DNA from: Wallemia ichthyophaga EXF-994
Taxonomy: Eukaryota; Basidiomycota; Wallemiomycetes; Wallemiales; Wallemiaceae
Length of the DNA: 64,000 nt
Assembly (NCBI RefSeq): GCF_000400465.1
Contig: NW_008806286.1
Coordinates: 2,762-66,761, forward strand
Direction of reading: 5' to 3'
Part shown: piece by piece, positions 22,046 through 32,910 of the stretch
Position numbering within the stretch: position 1 is the stretch's first letter
How the letters are laid out: the number at the start of each line of letters is the position of its first letter
The notes under the pieces: model-generated
Database searches by the model: none
What the model was told of the DNA's origin: nothing
What the model saw: only the letters and a program-made list of their open reading frames with translations
Translations under genes and position numbers: made by a program

Positions 22046-22133
22046 GGCAGGATGGCCGAGTGGTCTAAGGCGCACGGTTAAGGCGACAGCATCCGTGTTC
22101 GAAAGAGCGAGGGTTCGAATCCCTCTCCTGTCA
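22046..22133 (+). tRNA. tRNA-Leu (anticodon AAG) with a short intron
   Basis: Acceptor stem GGCAGGA pairs with TCCTGTC; the D arm has GGCCGAGTGGTCTAAGGC. Anticodon stem CACGG pairs with CCGTG and the loop begins TTAAGG, so the anticodon is AAG. About 8 nt (around CGACAGCA) are extra in the loop and are the likely intron. A long variable arm marks a class II tRNA, and the T arm is GAGGG-TTCGAAT-CCCTC. Terminator TTTTT is at 22138-22142. Confidence 0.9.
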
Positions 22134-22426
22134 AATATTTTTGTCCCTGGTTCCTAGGTAACCCTAGCTGACGTGGTCCAGGATGTTGTTTCACCGCGAG
22201 TCTGTGTGTTCTTGGCCTATTAAATGGTAGCTCTGAAAATCATGCTATGTGGCTCCAGTCATTCAATCGTTGCACCACAATTTCCGTAACACATGCTCAC
22301 CAAAAGCACACCATACCACATTACAAACGCGTTCATTTGACCAGTAACTATGCATAGAAGTACAAATGCGATATTCAATAAAGTAGTCGAGTTCGCTGGA
22401 CAGCCAGCGCGAGACAGCACCCAAGC

Positions 22427-22898
22427 TTAGATGATAGGGAGAGGGGTGCAGCCTGGAGTGCAACGTTAGCAACGCAAAGGTACCATGGCAACATATCAAC
22501 GCACCCAAACCAATGAGACCGTCTGATTCCATGCCCTCGCAACACACTGGGGTGTTCTTACACTCATCTGGCGCTTTGTCAGCAATGTTTGCGGTGCGGC
22601 GCAGAAAGTACTAACCTTGAAGGGCAACGCCGATTAAGAGTGGGACTTGGTCACACTGGACACCGACTTGGGATGCAATGTCGCCGGTGGAGATAAGCGA
22701 GTCATCCTTGCCAGTGCTGGATTGGGCCTTCTTGTTAAGGTCGCCTTGGCAGTGTGAGATGGTGTCAGGCTATATATGGCTTTCATCCTTACAGCATGAA
22801 ACTTTGCCGGTGTTGCATGAGCCAGTCTCGCTCTTGTCCTCCCAGCCAGCAGAGGCAGCAGCGATAATACCAACGGTGAAGAGAGTTTGAGCGATCAT
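22427..22898 (-). CDS. Hydrophobin, copy 1
   Basis: Small secreted amphipathic protein that coats hyphae or spores. Exons on the minus strand are 22898-22793, 22744-22616, 22567-22505 and 22452-22427; introns are 48, 48 and 52 nt. The product is 107 aa with a signal peptide (MIAQTLFTVGIIAAASAG). After splicing it has exactly eight cysteines in the C-CC-C-C-CC-C order: GSC, VSCC, VQC, DEC, PVCC and GLGC. The mature region is rich in Asp and Glu. Its paralogue at 24443-24901 has the same intron positions and phases. The eight-cysteine pattern appears only with this splice model, which supports it. Confidence 0.87.
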
Positions 22899-22949
22899 TG
22901 TGGAGAGATTGGAGATTTTGATGTAGAGAGAGAGCAAGAGCACCTCAGC

Positions 22950-22970
22950 TATTTATGAAACCGGCATGCC
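22950..22970 (-). promoter_or_regulatory. Hydrophobin copy 1 promoter: TATA box and GGCATGCC palindrome
   Basis: On the minus strand a CATAAATA box lies about 52-60 bp before the ATG. The palindrome GGCATGCC (22963-22970) lies just upstream, within TTTAGCGTGGGCATGCC. The second hydrophobin gene has the same arrangement, so this is a candidate shared regulatory element. Confidence 0.5.
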
Positions 22971-22982
22971 CACGCTAAATTC

Positions 22983-24442
22983 GCATCTAGGACTTATGGT
23001 GAGTTTAGCAGAGAGATTCGCGCTAATTCGTCACTCGGCACGAGTATGTAATTACATATCAAACGCGGAAGAAATTAGGCATTACCTAGTGCTATTATAG
23101 ATCATTATATCTACTGCAAATTCATCAGGGAGATCTGCTAACTGCTTCGCCTTTGCTGAGCTGAGATCTGCTACAGAAAGCGATGACAAGATTAGCGGTA
23201 CAGCTAACTATGAATGACGCTCGCAATCTGCATCCATTTGAAGATTATGGCGTCAAATGATCCAAGGAGTTTGAAAGGCTGGCAAGTAGTAAAGAGATAC
23301 CCTTATGATTGTAAACATTGCTTGCAACAAAACATAGACCACCCATCCATTCAATGGTTTTGATCGTGCGTTTGAGATATCTTTGTTTGCTTAGTGGTGT
23401 TAATCGACCTGCTTGCAATCAATTTGGGTACCTCACTCGAGGCATCATCATGAGAAATCAATCCAACATCTCAGCAATTTCCCACAACTCACAATTGCGA
23501 CATCTCCTATCAACCTGAAGTCTTGCACAAGGAAGCAATATTAAAGCGAATAAATACAATAGAAGAGCTGAAGAAAGACTCCTAATTTATGCAAATTTTC
23601 CCATCACCCTTTGTCTCAGACCACTGATCACTAAATCTAATGAGCTCAAGACAAGTTTTCGAATGTTGTGTTGTGTATTTATATATTAATCAGGTTTATG
23701 CTACTATCCAAATTATATAGGCTCATTTCATCTTGGCAACCACAGGGACTCTGAAAATGGGGTAATTAACACAGTCAAGTCGTAAAGCGACAAATTATGC
23801 AATGTGGATAGGTCCAAGTACTTCATAGACTTTCTAGCATTCCATTTGTCTGCTGAAGAACCCCATCTACGCAATATCCACCGATTTATATTGTCCTTCT
23901 CATAGCAGATAACAATATTAAAGCTTCAGAGATATCTCAATGATATGGATTCTCATCTCGATCACTACTTGAATATTCCAGATACTGCCAGAACATTTTA
24001 GCGTAACCAATATTGGCCTGCAAGATTTTCGGAAGTTGTAATTCGGCATGACTCAGGATCATTCAGTGTAGCAGATAAGCAGGCAATTGGTTCATTCATG
24101 AATTCAAATCAACTAAAAAAGCCAAAGTGGACTACAAGTACCAAATACTCCTAGTAAACATTCTTCTAGACGCGTCTTAGTGAGAAAGACGCGTATCCAA
24201 AACAGTAAAAGTTAGGGCCGGTGTACTTCCTGTATCTTTTGTAATACGCTTTAACAAGGTACGTTTGCCAATATTCAACGCTAACCTAATCATCAGTTGT
24301 GAAAGAGGTGACAACGCCTTCAAACCAAACGAAACCATTAATGACTCGACATGTATTCATAAAATTACAGATGCAAAATGAGTTAGTGGGGTTCTAGATT
24401 GGACCGAGTAGACTGCCAAAGTTAGCAGTAATATCTCAAAGT
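22983..24442. other. Gene-free stretch between the two hydrophobin genes
   Basis: About 1.5 kb of AT-rich sequence with no supported gene, RNA or clear repeat. I looked for a third hydrophobin (CC-containing short exons) and found none. Confidence 0.5.
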
Positions 24443-24901
24443 CTAGACGATTGGGAGAGCGTCACAGCCTGTAGCGTCACGTTAGTATTGAGAAAGCACA
24501 ATAAAAACATTACAACCCACCCAAACCGATGGCGGACTCATCGTCGAAGCCCTCGCAGCAGACTGGGGTGTTCTTGCACTCGTCTGTAAAGTGTTAGATT
24601 TGATAAGGTATGAAACCTTTACGAACCCTCAACTGCAATTCCGATTAAGAGTGGAACCTGATCACATTGAACACCGACTTGGGATGCAATGTCACCGGTG
24701 GAGATGAGGGCGTCGTTCTTGCCGGTGCTGGATTGAGCCTTCTTGTTGAGGTCGCCTTGGCAATGTGAGATAGTGTCAGGCTACACTTGTCTGATACCTA
24801 CAGCACTGGATAGAGCCAGTGTTACAGGAGCCGGTCTTGGATTCCCAGCCGGCTGAAACAGAGGCGATGAGGGCGGTGGCGAAGACAGTTTGAGCGATCA
24901 T
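24443..24901 (-). CDS. Hydrophobin, copy 2
   Basis: Paralogue of the gene at 22427-22898. Exons on the minus strand are 24901-24802, 24755-24627, 24583-24521 and 24468-24443; introns are 46, 43 and 52 nt. The product is 105 aa with signal peptide MIAQTVFATALIASVSAG and eight cysteines in the C-CC-C-C-CC-C order. The central part (DLNKKAQSSTGK to VQCDQVPLLIG) is almost identical to copy 1, while the loops near the CC pairs differ. The net charge is acidic. Same strand, about 1.5 kb upstream of copy 1. Confidence 0.87.
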
Positions 24902-24950
24902 TGTCAAGTGGCTGGGATTGTGTTGTAGAGAAGAGGGAACACACCGCAGT

Positions 24951-24971
24951 ACTTTATAGTATTGGCATGCC
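24951..24971 (-). promoter_or_regulatory. Hydrophobin copy 2 promoter: TATA box and GGCATGCC palindrome
   Basis: The minus strand has an ACTATAAAG box about 50-60 bp before the ATG and GGCATGCC (24964-24971) just upstream, inside TTTAGCATAGGCATGCC. It matches the element of copy 1 although the surrounding DNA is diverged. Confidence 0.5.
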
Positions 24972-25256
24972 TATGCTAAAGACGAGCAATACGTGCTAAT
25001 AGGTGATGAAGATGTGAAGATATCAAGTAGTTTATATAAGGATTTGGCTCTGATTATAGCTGAGGAAGAAAGTATTACTGTGTTTGGAATATTCCCACTC
25101 AGTTCAGGATAGCACATGGTTGAAACCGAGAAAATTGGAAAAAGAAGGGAGGAGAAAGGGGAAGAGAGGGATAGTATTATAGGAGGCGTTGGAAGTGTTG
25201 AATTGATATAAACAACCAAAATAATCAAATAAAATTGAATTTTTTCCTGACGATAT

Positions 25257-25628
25257 CTACAAATCTGAGATGGCGAGGGCTTCTCTCTTGCCAGATAATT
25301 TACTCGGGATAAAATGGTAAAAAGGAAAAGAATAGCGACAGGACATAAAAGCTGACGGATACTTTAGAGCGCCCACAAGACGTTCCGTCTCAAGAGAACT
25401 CTTGGTGAGTTGCAAGTGTATCAATAGCCATTCTAACTTTGAATAGCCAAGAAGCAAAGACAAAACAGACCAATCCCACAATGGTTCCGTCTCAAGTCTG
25501 ACACCAACATCCAATACAACGCTGTGAGTTGATGTGCTTGAGCCCGGTTCGCATCTAACTCCACCTAGAAACGTCGTCACTGGCGCCGTACTAAGCTCCA
25601 CATTTAAATTGTATTGGTGTTGACACAT
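25257..25628 (-). other. Unrecognised 123-codon open frame
   Basis: An ATG-initiated frame (MCQHQYNLNVELS) of 123 codons. It has a central hydrophobic stretch (LSLLLGYSKLEWLLIHL) and no family I recognise. The DNA contains gttccgtctcaag twice, about 100 bp apart (25384 and 25486). It could be a small gene, a relic or chance. Confidence 0.25.
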
Positions 25629-25793
25629 TCACTGCCAAATATTTTAATTTGAATTTATTTTCATTTTAGTTTGGTCATTTGGAGGTGATTGCTTATAAAT
25701 TTTATTGAGATTGATCCCAGCAAGAGGAGTTGGCCGAGACTAATTATTTTATTTAAATTGCTCCTTGTTCTCACTCGTCCATCTTCTATTTAA

Positions 25794-27485
<1,692 letters not shown>

Positions 27486-27495
27486 TAATGACCAA

Positions 27496-29259
27496 TCACT
27501 GTATACCCAGCCTATCGCGCAACATCTTCTCAACGCGGCTTCCATCCGCCTTACCGCGTGCGACTTTCATAGCATGCCCGATGAGCTTACGTACTACTTT
27601 AGTGTTACCTTGGCTAGCTTTCGTAGATTCATCGGGGAGGTCTTCAATAGTGCGCTGAACGACGTCGTCAAGTACATGTACCGGCAGCATGCGCAAGTCC
27701 AACTCGTCTACTATCGTAGCTGGTGTTTTGTCACTGTCGAACATGTGCGCGAGCACTTTCTTGGCGGCGGTGGAAGTGACCTGGCTGGTCTGTATAAGAG
27801 CAAGTAGGGCGTGTAAGCGGTGTGCAGGAATGGTGGTCTCGTCGAACGGCGACGCGCGTGCGGCAAATTGCGCGAGGAGCTCGTGTATAGTCCAATTCAC
27901 AGCCAGTTGCGGGTCAGCGGAGAGGTGAGCGAGGTGTTCGAAGAACCGGACGATGGACGGTGGTTTTGGTGTTTGTGTGTTGACGTGAGCGTGATCGTGA
28001 CTGGCACTGCCACCGCCACTGCCTAGACTCCTGCGACTATCGCCCGCCCACAGATCCTCATTCACGGCAAGGAGGACGTTAACATCGCGTGCGCTGAGTG
28101 CGTAAGTCTGCATGAGACGGTCGCGGAGAGCATCCGGCAGGAATGGGGCGCACTGCTGCAGGTATTCCTGCACGCTAGCCATCTGCTCATCGCCCACAAT
28201 CACCTCGCGCAGGTTAGGGTCGGGCATATAACGGTAGTCGACTGCTTCTTCCTTGCTACGCAGTTTGTACGTCGCACCACGCTGCACATCCCACCCCAAT
28301 GTATCCTGTTGTATAGCGTCCCCGCGACCGTCCTCCAGCGCGCGCGCGTGGCGCTCGTACTCATACTGTATCGCCCCCGCCATGCTGCGCAGTGAGTTGA
28401 GGTTCTTTACCTCCACCCGCGCCGTCCTAATTGTGGGTGTGGCTGCATACTCCACATTCACATTCACATCCGCGCGCAGATTGCCCGCTTCCATGTGGCC
28501 GCTACACACGCCAGCTGCGCGCAGGGTAGAGCGGAGTTTCTTCACGAACGCCACGGCTTCCTCGGCGGAATGCATGTCTGGCCGCGTTACAATCTCGACG
28601 AGTGCGACGCCGCAGCGGTTGAGATCGACGAGAGGCGTAAGCGTCGGTGTGCGGGTGTGCAGGTGCGCCTTGCCTGTGTCCTGCTCGAGCTGTATGCGGG
28701 GGAGGGCAACGGCGAAATCGCGGGTGACGTCGTCGCGGTGGGCGTGCAGGGCTAGGTGGCCGGAGTGGGCTAGAGGATCTGAGTTGGGAGTGGTTAGTTG
28801 GAAGCAGATTGACGCTCCTCACTCAACTGTACTGCTGCGTTATCTGATAGCCCTGTGGCAGGTCGTAGTACAAGTAGTGTTTGCGGTCGAAACTGGACGT
28901 GCGGCTTATCGTAAAGTTCAGTGCTGCTGCCGCGCTCAGTGCTTTCGATAAGGGCTCTTGGTTCAGTTTCTGGCAAGTGTGAGTGTCGTGTGTACACCAC
29001 AACTCACACAACTCACAGGCAAAGTACCCGGGATTGCTGCATCGAATGGCGTCACATGTGTGTTGGGCTCAGATTGCTCACTCCCAACTGAGGAATTGGA
29101 GAATAACTTTACGGATGCGTTGAGCTGGGCGTGGATCTCCAGGCCAATGATTAGCCTGTATTCATTTAGACGCGTGGTTTGTTTGTTTTCAGGCTTCAAT
29201 TTCTTTGCTACATTTCCTAGCACCCGTGATAGCTGCATCTGTTCGAGTGCCACAGTCAC
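27496..29259 (-). CDS. PET112: Mitochondrial Glu-tRNA(Gln) amidotransferase subunit B
   Basis: GatB-type subunit that converts Glu-tRNA(Gln) to Gln-tRNA(Gln) in mitochondria. Exons on the minus strand are 29259-29017, 28969-28828 and 28778-27496 (introns 47 and 49 nt), giving 555 aa. Blocks include [86 protein letters not shown] and [11 protein letters not shown]. The C-terminal YqeY-like tail ([21 protein letters not shown]) is present. A His/Gly-rich insertion ([14 protein letters not shown]) is unusual. The start codon is only 15 bp from the divergent LSM5 start. Confidence 0.93.
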
Positions 29260-29274
29260 GGCGCTTTTTCAACG

Positions 29275-29683
29275 ATGGCTTCACAGATATTGCCTTTGGA
29301 ATTGATTGATAAGTGCATTGGGAGTAGAATCTGGGTTATCATGAAGAATGAGAGGGAATTCGTTGGTACTTTACAAGGATTCGATGACTTCGTTAGTGGG
29401 TTCTGGTCTTTCGAGGCAGCAACACTTCTAATATTCCAAACAGACATGGTCATGGAGGATGTAACTGAGTAGTGAGGTTTGCCGTGTGTTTTGGTGGAGT
29501 TGCTTACGTTCAACAGCCATATCACCCCCGATGGAAGACAGAACAAGACCAAACTGAGGCAGACGTTGCTGAACGGTAATAACGTATGTATGGTGGGTGT
29601 AATAAGTTATAAGCTAAGTTGGTAACGCGATTAACGTGTTTGCACAGCTATTGCCAGGTGGAGAAGGACCAGAGAGTGTGTAA
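29275..29683 (+). CDS. LSM5: U6 snRNA-associated Sm-like protein LSm5
   Basis: Subunit of the Lsm1-7 (decapping) and Lsm2-8 (U6 snRNP) rings. Exons are 29275-29395, 29444-29471, 29517-29592 and 29648-29683 (introns 48, 45 and 55 nt), giving 86 aa. The protein reads [40 protein letters not shown], then [12 protein letters not shown] and [14 protein letters not shown], a near-complete match to LSm5. The second exon is 28 nt. It converges on the next gene, with only 9 bp between the stop codons. Confidence 0.94.
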
Positions 29684-29692
29684 TTTACTAGT

Positions 29693-30427
29693 CTAATCAC
29701 TATCAGAAGATAAATCTATTGTTTCGTTGTGTTTTGCGGTGTTTTTGGTGTGTTCGTGGGGGTGTTCCTCGTGTTTCTCGTACTCCTGCTCCTGCTCCTG
29801 CTCATTGTCACTATCGCTATACACTCTGTCGCTATCACTATTGCTGTCATCATCTACCTCTCCAACAACTTGCTCACCAAAGTTGTCTTGATCGTTTTCG
29901 AGCTGCTTGACATGGTCAACGTGAGTGAGATTGATATTGCTATTGCTATTGCTATTGCTATTACTATCGACTTGATCATCCTCTGAAATGTAATCCAGGT
30001 TGTCTACCTCGTCTTGCTCGTCTTGATCACTCTGCGCACTCACCTCACTATCGTCATCATAGCCCTTATCAAACTCGTGTTTGGGGAGAACGTTGTCGTC
30101 TCTGTCATCTGCAGGGTCCTCGCCAATCCAGTAATCATCATTAGCCTTGTTATCGTCGTCGTCATTGTCGATAAGATTGTTATCAGGATAAACAATCTCA
30201 TCATCGTCATCGTTCAGTTTGGTGGAGTGTAAATGCAAGTGATCGTCGTGTCTAACGCCATTGGAATCGAAGACGTCATCTACTTTTTGGTGTTTTGAAT
30301 TGCCACCGATAACATTATCATCACTCCTCCGTCTCTTTAGAGAATTGTTTATCTTATTTATTAGCGAAGTACTCCAAACATTCATATCAAATTTATTGAA
30401 TGGATTTCTCATTTCGTTTAATTTCAT
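29693..30427 (-). CDS. Acidic disordered protein with a SUMO-interaction-like C-terminus
   Basis: Not recognised as a family member. Single exon, 244 aa. A short basic N-terminal part (INNSLKRRRSDDN) is followed by a very Asp/Glu/Asn-rich region, an SN repeat (SNSNSNSNSN) and a Glu/His-rich stretch. The last residues, ETIDLSSDSD, fit the consensus of a SUMO-interacting motif (hydrophobic core followed by acidic or Ser residues). A nuclear SUMO-linked role is only an inference. Divergent from the next gene, 47 bp between starts. Confidence 0.65.
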   Translation of the reverse strand: MKLNEMRNPFNKFDMNVWSTSLINKINNSLKRRRSDDNVIGGNSKHQKVDDVFDSNGVRHDDHLHLHSTKLNDDDDEIVYPDNNLIDNDDDDNKANDDYWIGEDPADDRDDNVLPKHEFDKGYDDDSEVSAQSDQDEQDEVDNLDYISEDDQVDSNSNSNSNSNINLTHVDHVKQLENDQDNFGEQVVGEVDDDSNSDSDRVYSDSDNEQEQEQEYEKHEEHPHEHTKNTAKHNETIDLSSDSD

Positions 30428-30474
30428 TCAAGCGGTTTTGAAGCTTGGTGGTTGAAACCTAACAACCACCACCG

Positions 30475-31794
30475 ATGAAACCTTGTCAAGTAATTCACTT
30501 GAACAAACATGAGAAACTAATCAAGAAATCAATCCTAGCAAAGACTAATAAATCTCAAGCACCCACCCACTCCCCTCAACAACAAGAGAAAATTAAACAC
30601 AGTAGAATTATTAAAGCTGAAAGGGACGAGCGGCTGGATATTGGTCAATCTCTATCCCCTCCAAAGCACTATATGGGTGGATTTACAGTCCCAAAGGCTC
30701 TACGCTCTTACAATCACCAGCCAGGTGGTTCTTACGAGTTCAAATCACCCTACGAACCCCCAAGAGAAGACTCCTTTGTTCCCCATGAAGTCGTCCTCTT
30801 CCGCACACGCTGGAATATCGATAAAGGCATTGGTATCCCTAATGCTCCTGATCACTTTGTCGGCGTTTATCCACTCTCCCACATTCCATCTACTATCCTC
30901 AATTTGCACAAATTTAGTCTCGGTGTTGATCAATCGGAGGCTAAAGATAGGAAATTCTGGAAACTTTGGCAGAATACCTACCCAGATAAATCACAGAAGG
31001 ATGTTATTGATGTTTCAGACAATATTTCATCTGATGATGACTTCTACGTCGGCTTCAGAACACTTCCACTCCAAACCAACGACAGAATCAGCGGGAGTTT
31101 GTTCAAAGAAGAAGAAATCGGTGGTTCAAGATCTACAAAGCAAGCAGATGGCTCCTACCTACCATCAACCATACCCCCAACGCCCTATTTTGCACCACTC
31201 GACATTTTACCTAAGGCTGACAACGCTGACAACCCTCTTTCACTCCCTCTTGCAACCATCATCTACCCACTTATTCGCATAATACTCCCAACTCGTTCAC
31301 TTGCACGCGTTTTCGGCCGACTGAGCAGATCGCTCGTTACAGGTATGCCCTATATCGGAGTGATACCACTAGCAGATCGCAAAGATGGCAAGAGCGTATT
31401 CCGGAGAGTTACACGACTGCGATTGTCACGAATGCGCGCTCTGCTCAGAGACACAACCAGCAGATTGGAGGGTTTCCACGGTGGTTTTCCAGGCCTCAGA
31501 GTGACGCACAAGGATAGAGGGAGAGGGTGGAGAGGGGAGAGATTGGATGAGGGCTTTCCTAACGAATTTAAGCAGGTAAAGGTACTCATGCGTCCTGGTC
31601 TCCTCCCCTTGAATGAAGTGGCCGATTGGGAGCTCCTCCCTAATGTCACTGTCCGATCGATGGACGATCTCGGTCGTGAGCTGAGTGACGATTTGAGCGA
31701 GGTCGTCGAGAGCTCTCAGATGCTCGCTCAGGATGCCAATCAAGAGGGTTTCGATGAGCAGCATGAAAATGATCATGATGAGGAGCATGAGTAG
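30475..31794 (+). CDS. Hypothetical protein, 439 aa
   Basis: Single-exon frame with ordinary coding composition and no family that I recognise. The N-terminal part is basic (KHEKLIKKSILAKTNKS). The middle has PHEVVLFRTRWNIDKGIG and HFVGVYPLSHIPSTILNL, which look folded. Residues about 250-272 form a hydrophobic segment (SLPLATIIYPLIRIILP) followed by Arg-rich helices (RLRLSRMRALLRD). The tail is acidic (DEEHE). It could be peripheral to a membrane. The start is at 30475, the first ATG after the divergent neighbour. Confidence 0.7.
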   Translation: MKPCQVIHLNKHEKLIKKSILAKTNKSQAPTHSPQQQEKIKHSRIIKAERDERLDIGQSLSPPKHYMGGFTVPKALRSYNHQPGGSYEFKSPYEPPREDSFVPHEVVLFRTRWNIDKGIGIPNAPDHFVGVYPLSHIPSTILNLHKFSLGVDQSEAKDRKFWKLWQNTYPDKSQKDVIDVSDNISSDDDFYVGFRTLPLQTNDRISGSLFKEEEIGGSRSTKQADGSYLPSTIPPTPYFAPLDILPKADNADNPLSLPLATIIYPLIRIILPTRSLARVFGRLSRSLVTGMPYIGVIPLADRKDGKSVFRRVTRLRLSRMRALLRDTTSRLEGFHGGFPGLRVTHKDRGRGWRGERLDEGFPNEFKQVKVLMRPGLLPLNEVADWELLPNVTVRSMDDLGRELSDDLSEVVESSQMLAQDANQEGFDEQHENDHDEEHE

Positions 31795-32074
31795 GTTAGG
31801 ATAGCCATCCGGATCAAAATTTTCTGCATATATCAAATACACCACCTTACACACATGTATAGAAATAGAAACAGATTTATTAATTGTATCCACTAGCTAA
31901 TTAGCTTATTAATTATTCCTTCTCGATAAGGAAATTGCATTCCATTCTTGGTAAAATTTGTCATGTGAATCATCAGATGAAAATATTCATATCCATATCC
32001 ATATTCATACCCTAGAGGGAAGCCATTAAAAATATCTCTTATAAAACCGCACTCACAATCTTTATTTACACCAG

Positions 32075-32810
32075 ATGATTGGAAAATTAGCAGCAGCCAG
32101 TGCACTCCTCATAAGTGTCGTCAACGCGCATGCATTCCTCGAGACTGTCAATGTCGGTGGGACAACGTATGCTAAGACAGACGACAACACTCCGATCTGG
32201 GCGTGGTCACCAAACAACGGGCCAGCAGCGACAGTAGAGGATCTATCAACAAACGACATAGCCTGTCATGCGAATGCAGAGAAAGCTACCAACGCCGCAT
32301 CTGTACCAGCAGGCGGTAATGTAGGTTTCGGCTGGGGTAAAGGGCTTCATAAGTGGGGTCCATTCCTCACATATGCTGCCAAATGCGATGTAGGCTGCGA
32401 CCCTAATGCTGCGGAATGGTACAAGATCGGTCAGATCAATATCGATGAAAGCGGTACGTGGCCAGTGCCTAAGTATGTAGATGCTGGTGATGATGTACCT
32501 GTAACTCTCCCATCAAGCATGGAGGTGGGTTTGTTTGTGTAGTAGATAGTGAGACATCTGCTAATACTCCCTATAGTCCGGCACATGGTTGCTCAGAACT
32601 GAAAACATCAACCTCGGCGCCATCCCAGCGGAGATTTACGCCGGTTGCGTCTCGGTTGAGGTTACTGGCGGCGGCTCAGGCTTGCAAGGTGAAACTGTCT
32701 CCTTCCCGGGCGCTTACACGGGCGAAGAGCCAGGACTCACCAAGCAGCCTTACAGCGTCGAGGGTCCTGCAGACTACAACAACCTCCCTGGTCCAGCTGT
32801 TGCGCAATAA
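32075..32810 (+). CDS. AA9-type lytic polysaccharide monooxygenase, divergent
   Basis: Secreted copper enzyme family that cleaves cellulose-like polysaccharides oxidatively. Exons are 32075-32524 and 32577-32810 (52-nt intron), giving 227 aa. The signal peptide MIGKLAAASALLISVVNA is followed by His, which would be the N-terminal copper-binding residue. DIACHANAE, GLHKWGPFLTYAAKC (second His) and SGTWLLRTENINLGA follow the AA9 order. Two details are unusual. The spacing is H-x-x-G-P, not the usual H-x-G-P. The conserved Gln of the Q-x-Y motif appears as Glu in AEIYAGC. No cellulose-binding module is seen. Activity is therefore uncertain. Confidence 0.8.
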
Positions 32811-32910
32811 GCAATAAGCAATAAAATAAAATCACTAAATATCGCGGATACTGTGTCGTATAACTGTAAACAATATACAATGAAAAGAATATCTATAATA
32901 CATAACGTAT

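Noticed and set aside
22745-22792. A ninth cysteine (HCQGD) in the hydrophobins
   Set aside because: It lies in an intron. Splicing T|GC restores the CC pair and the eight-cysteine pattern in both copies.
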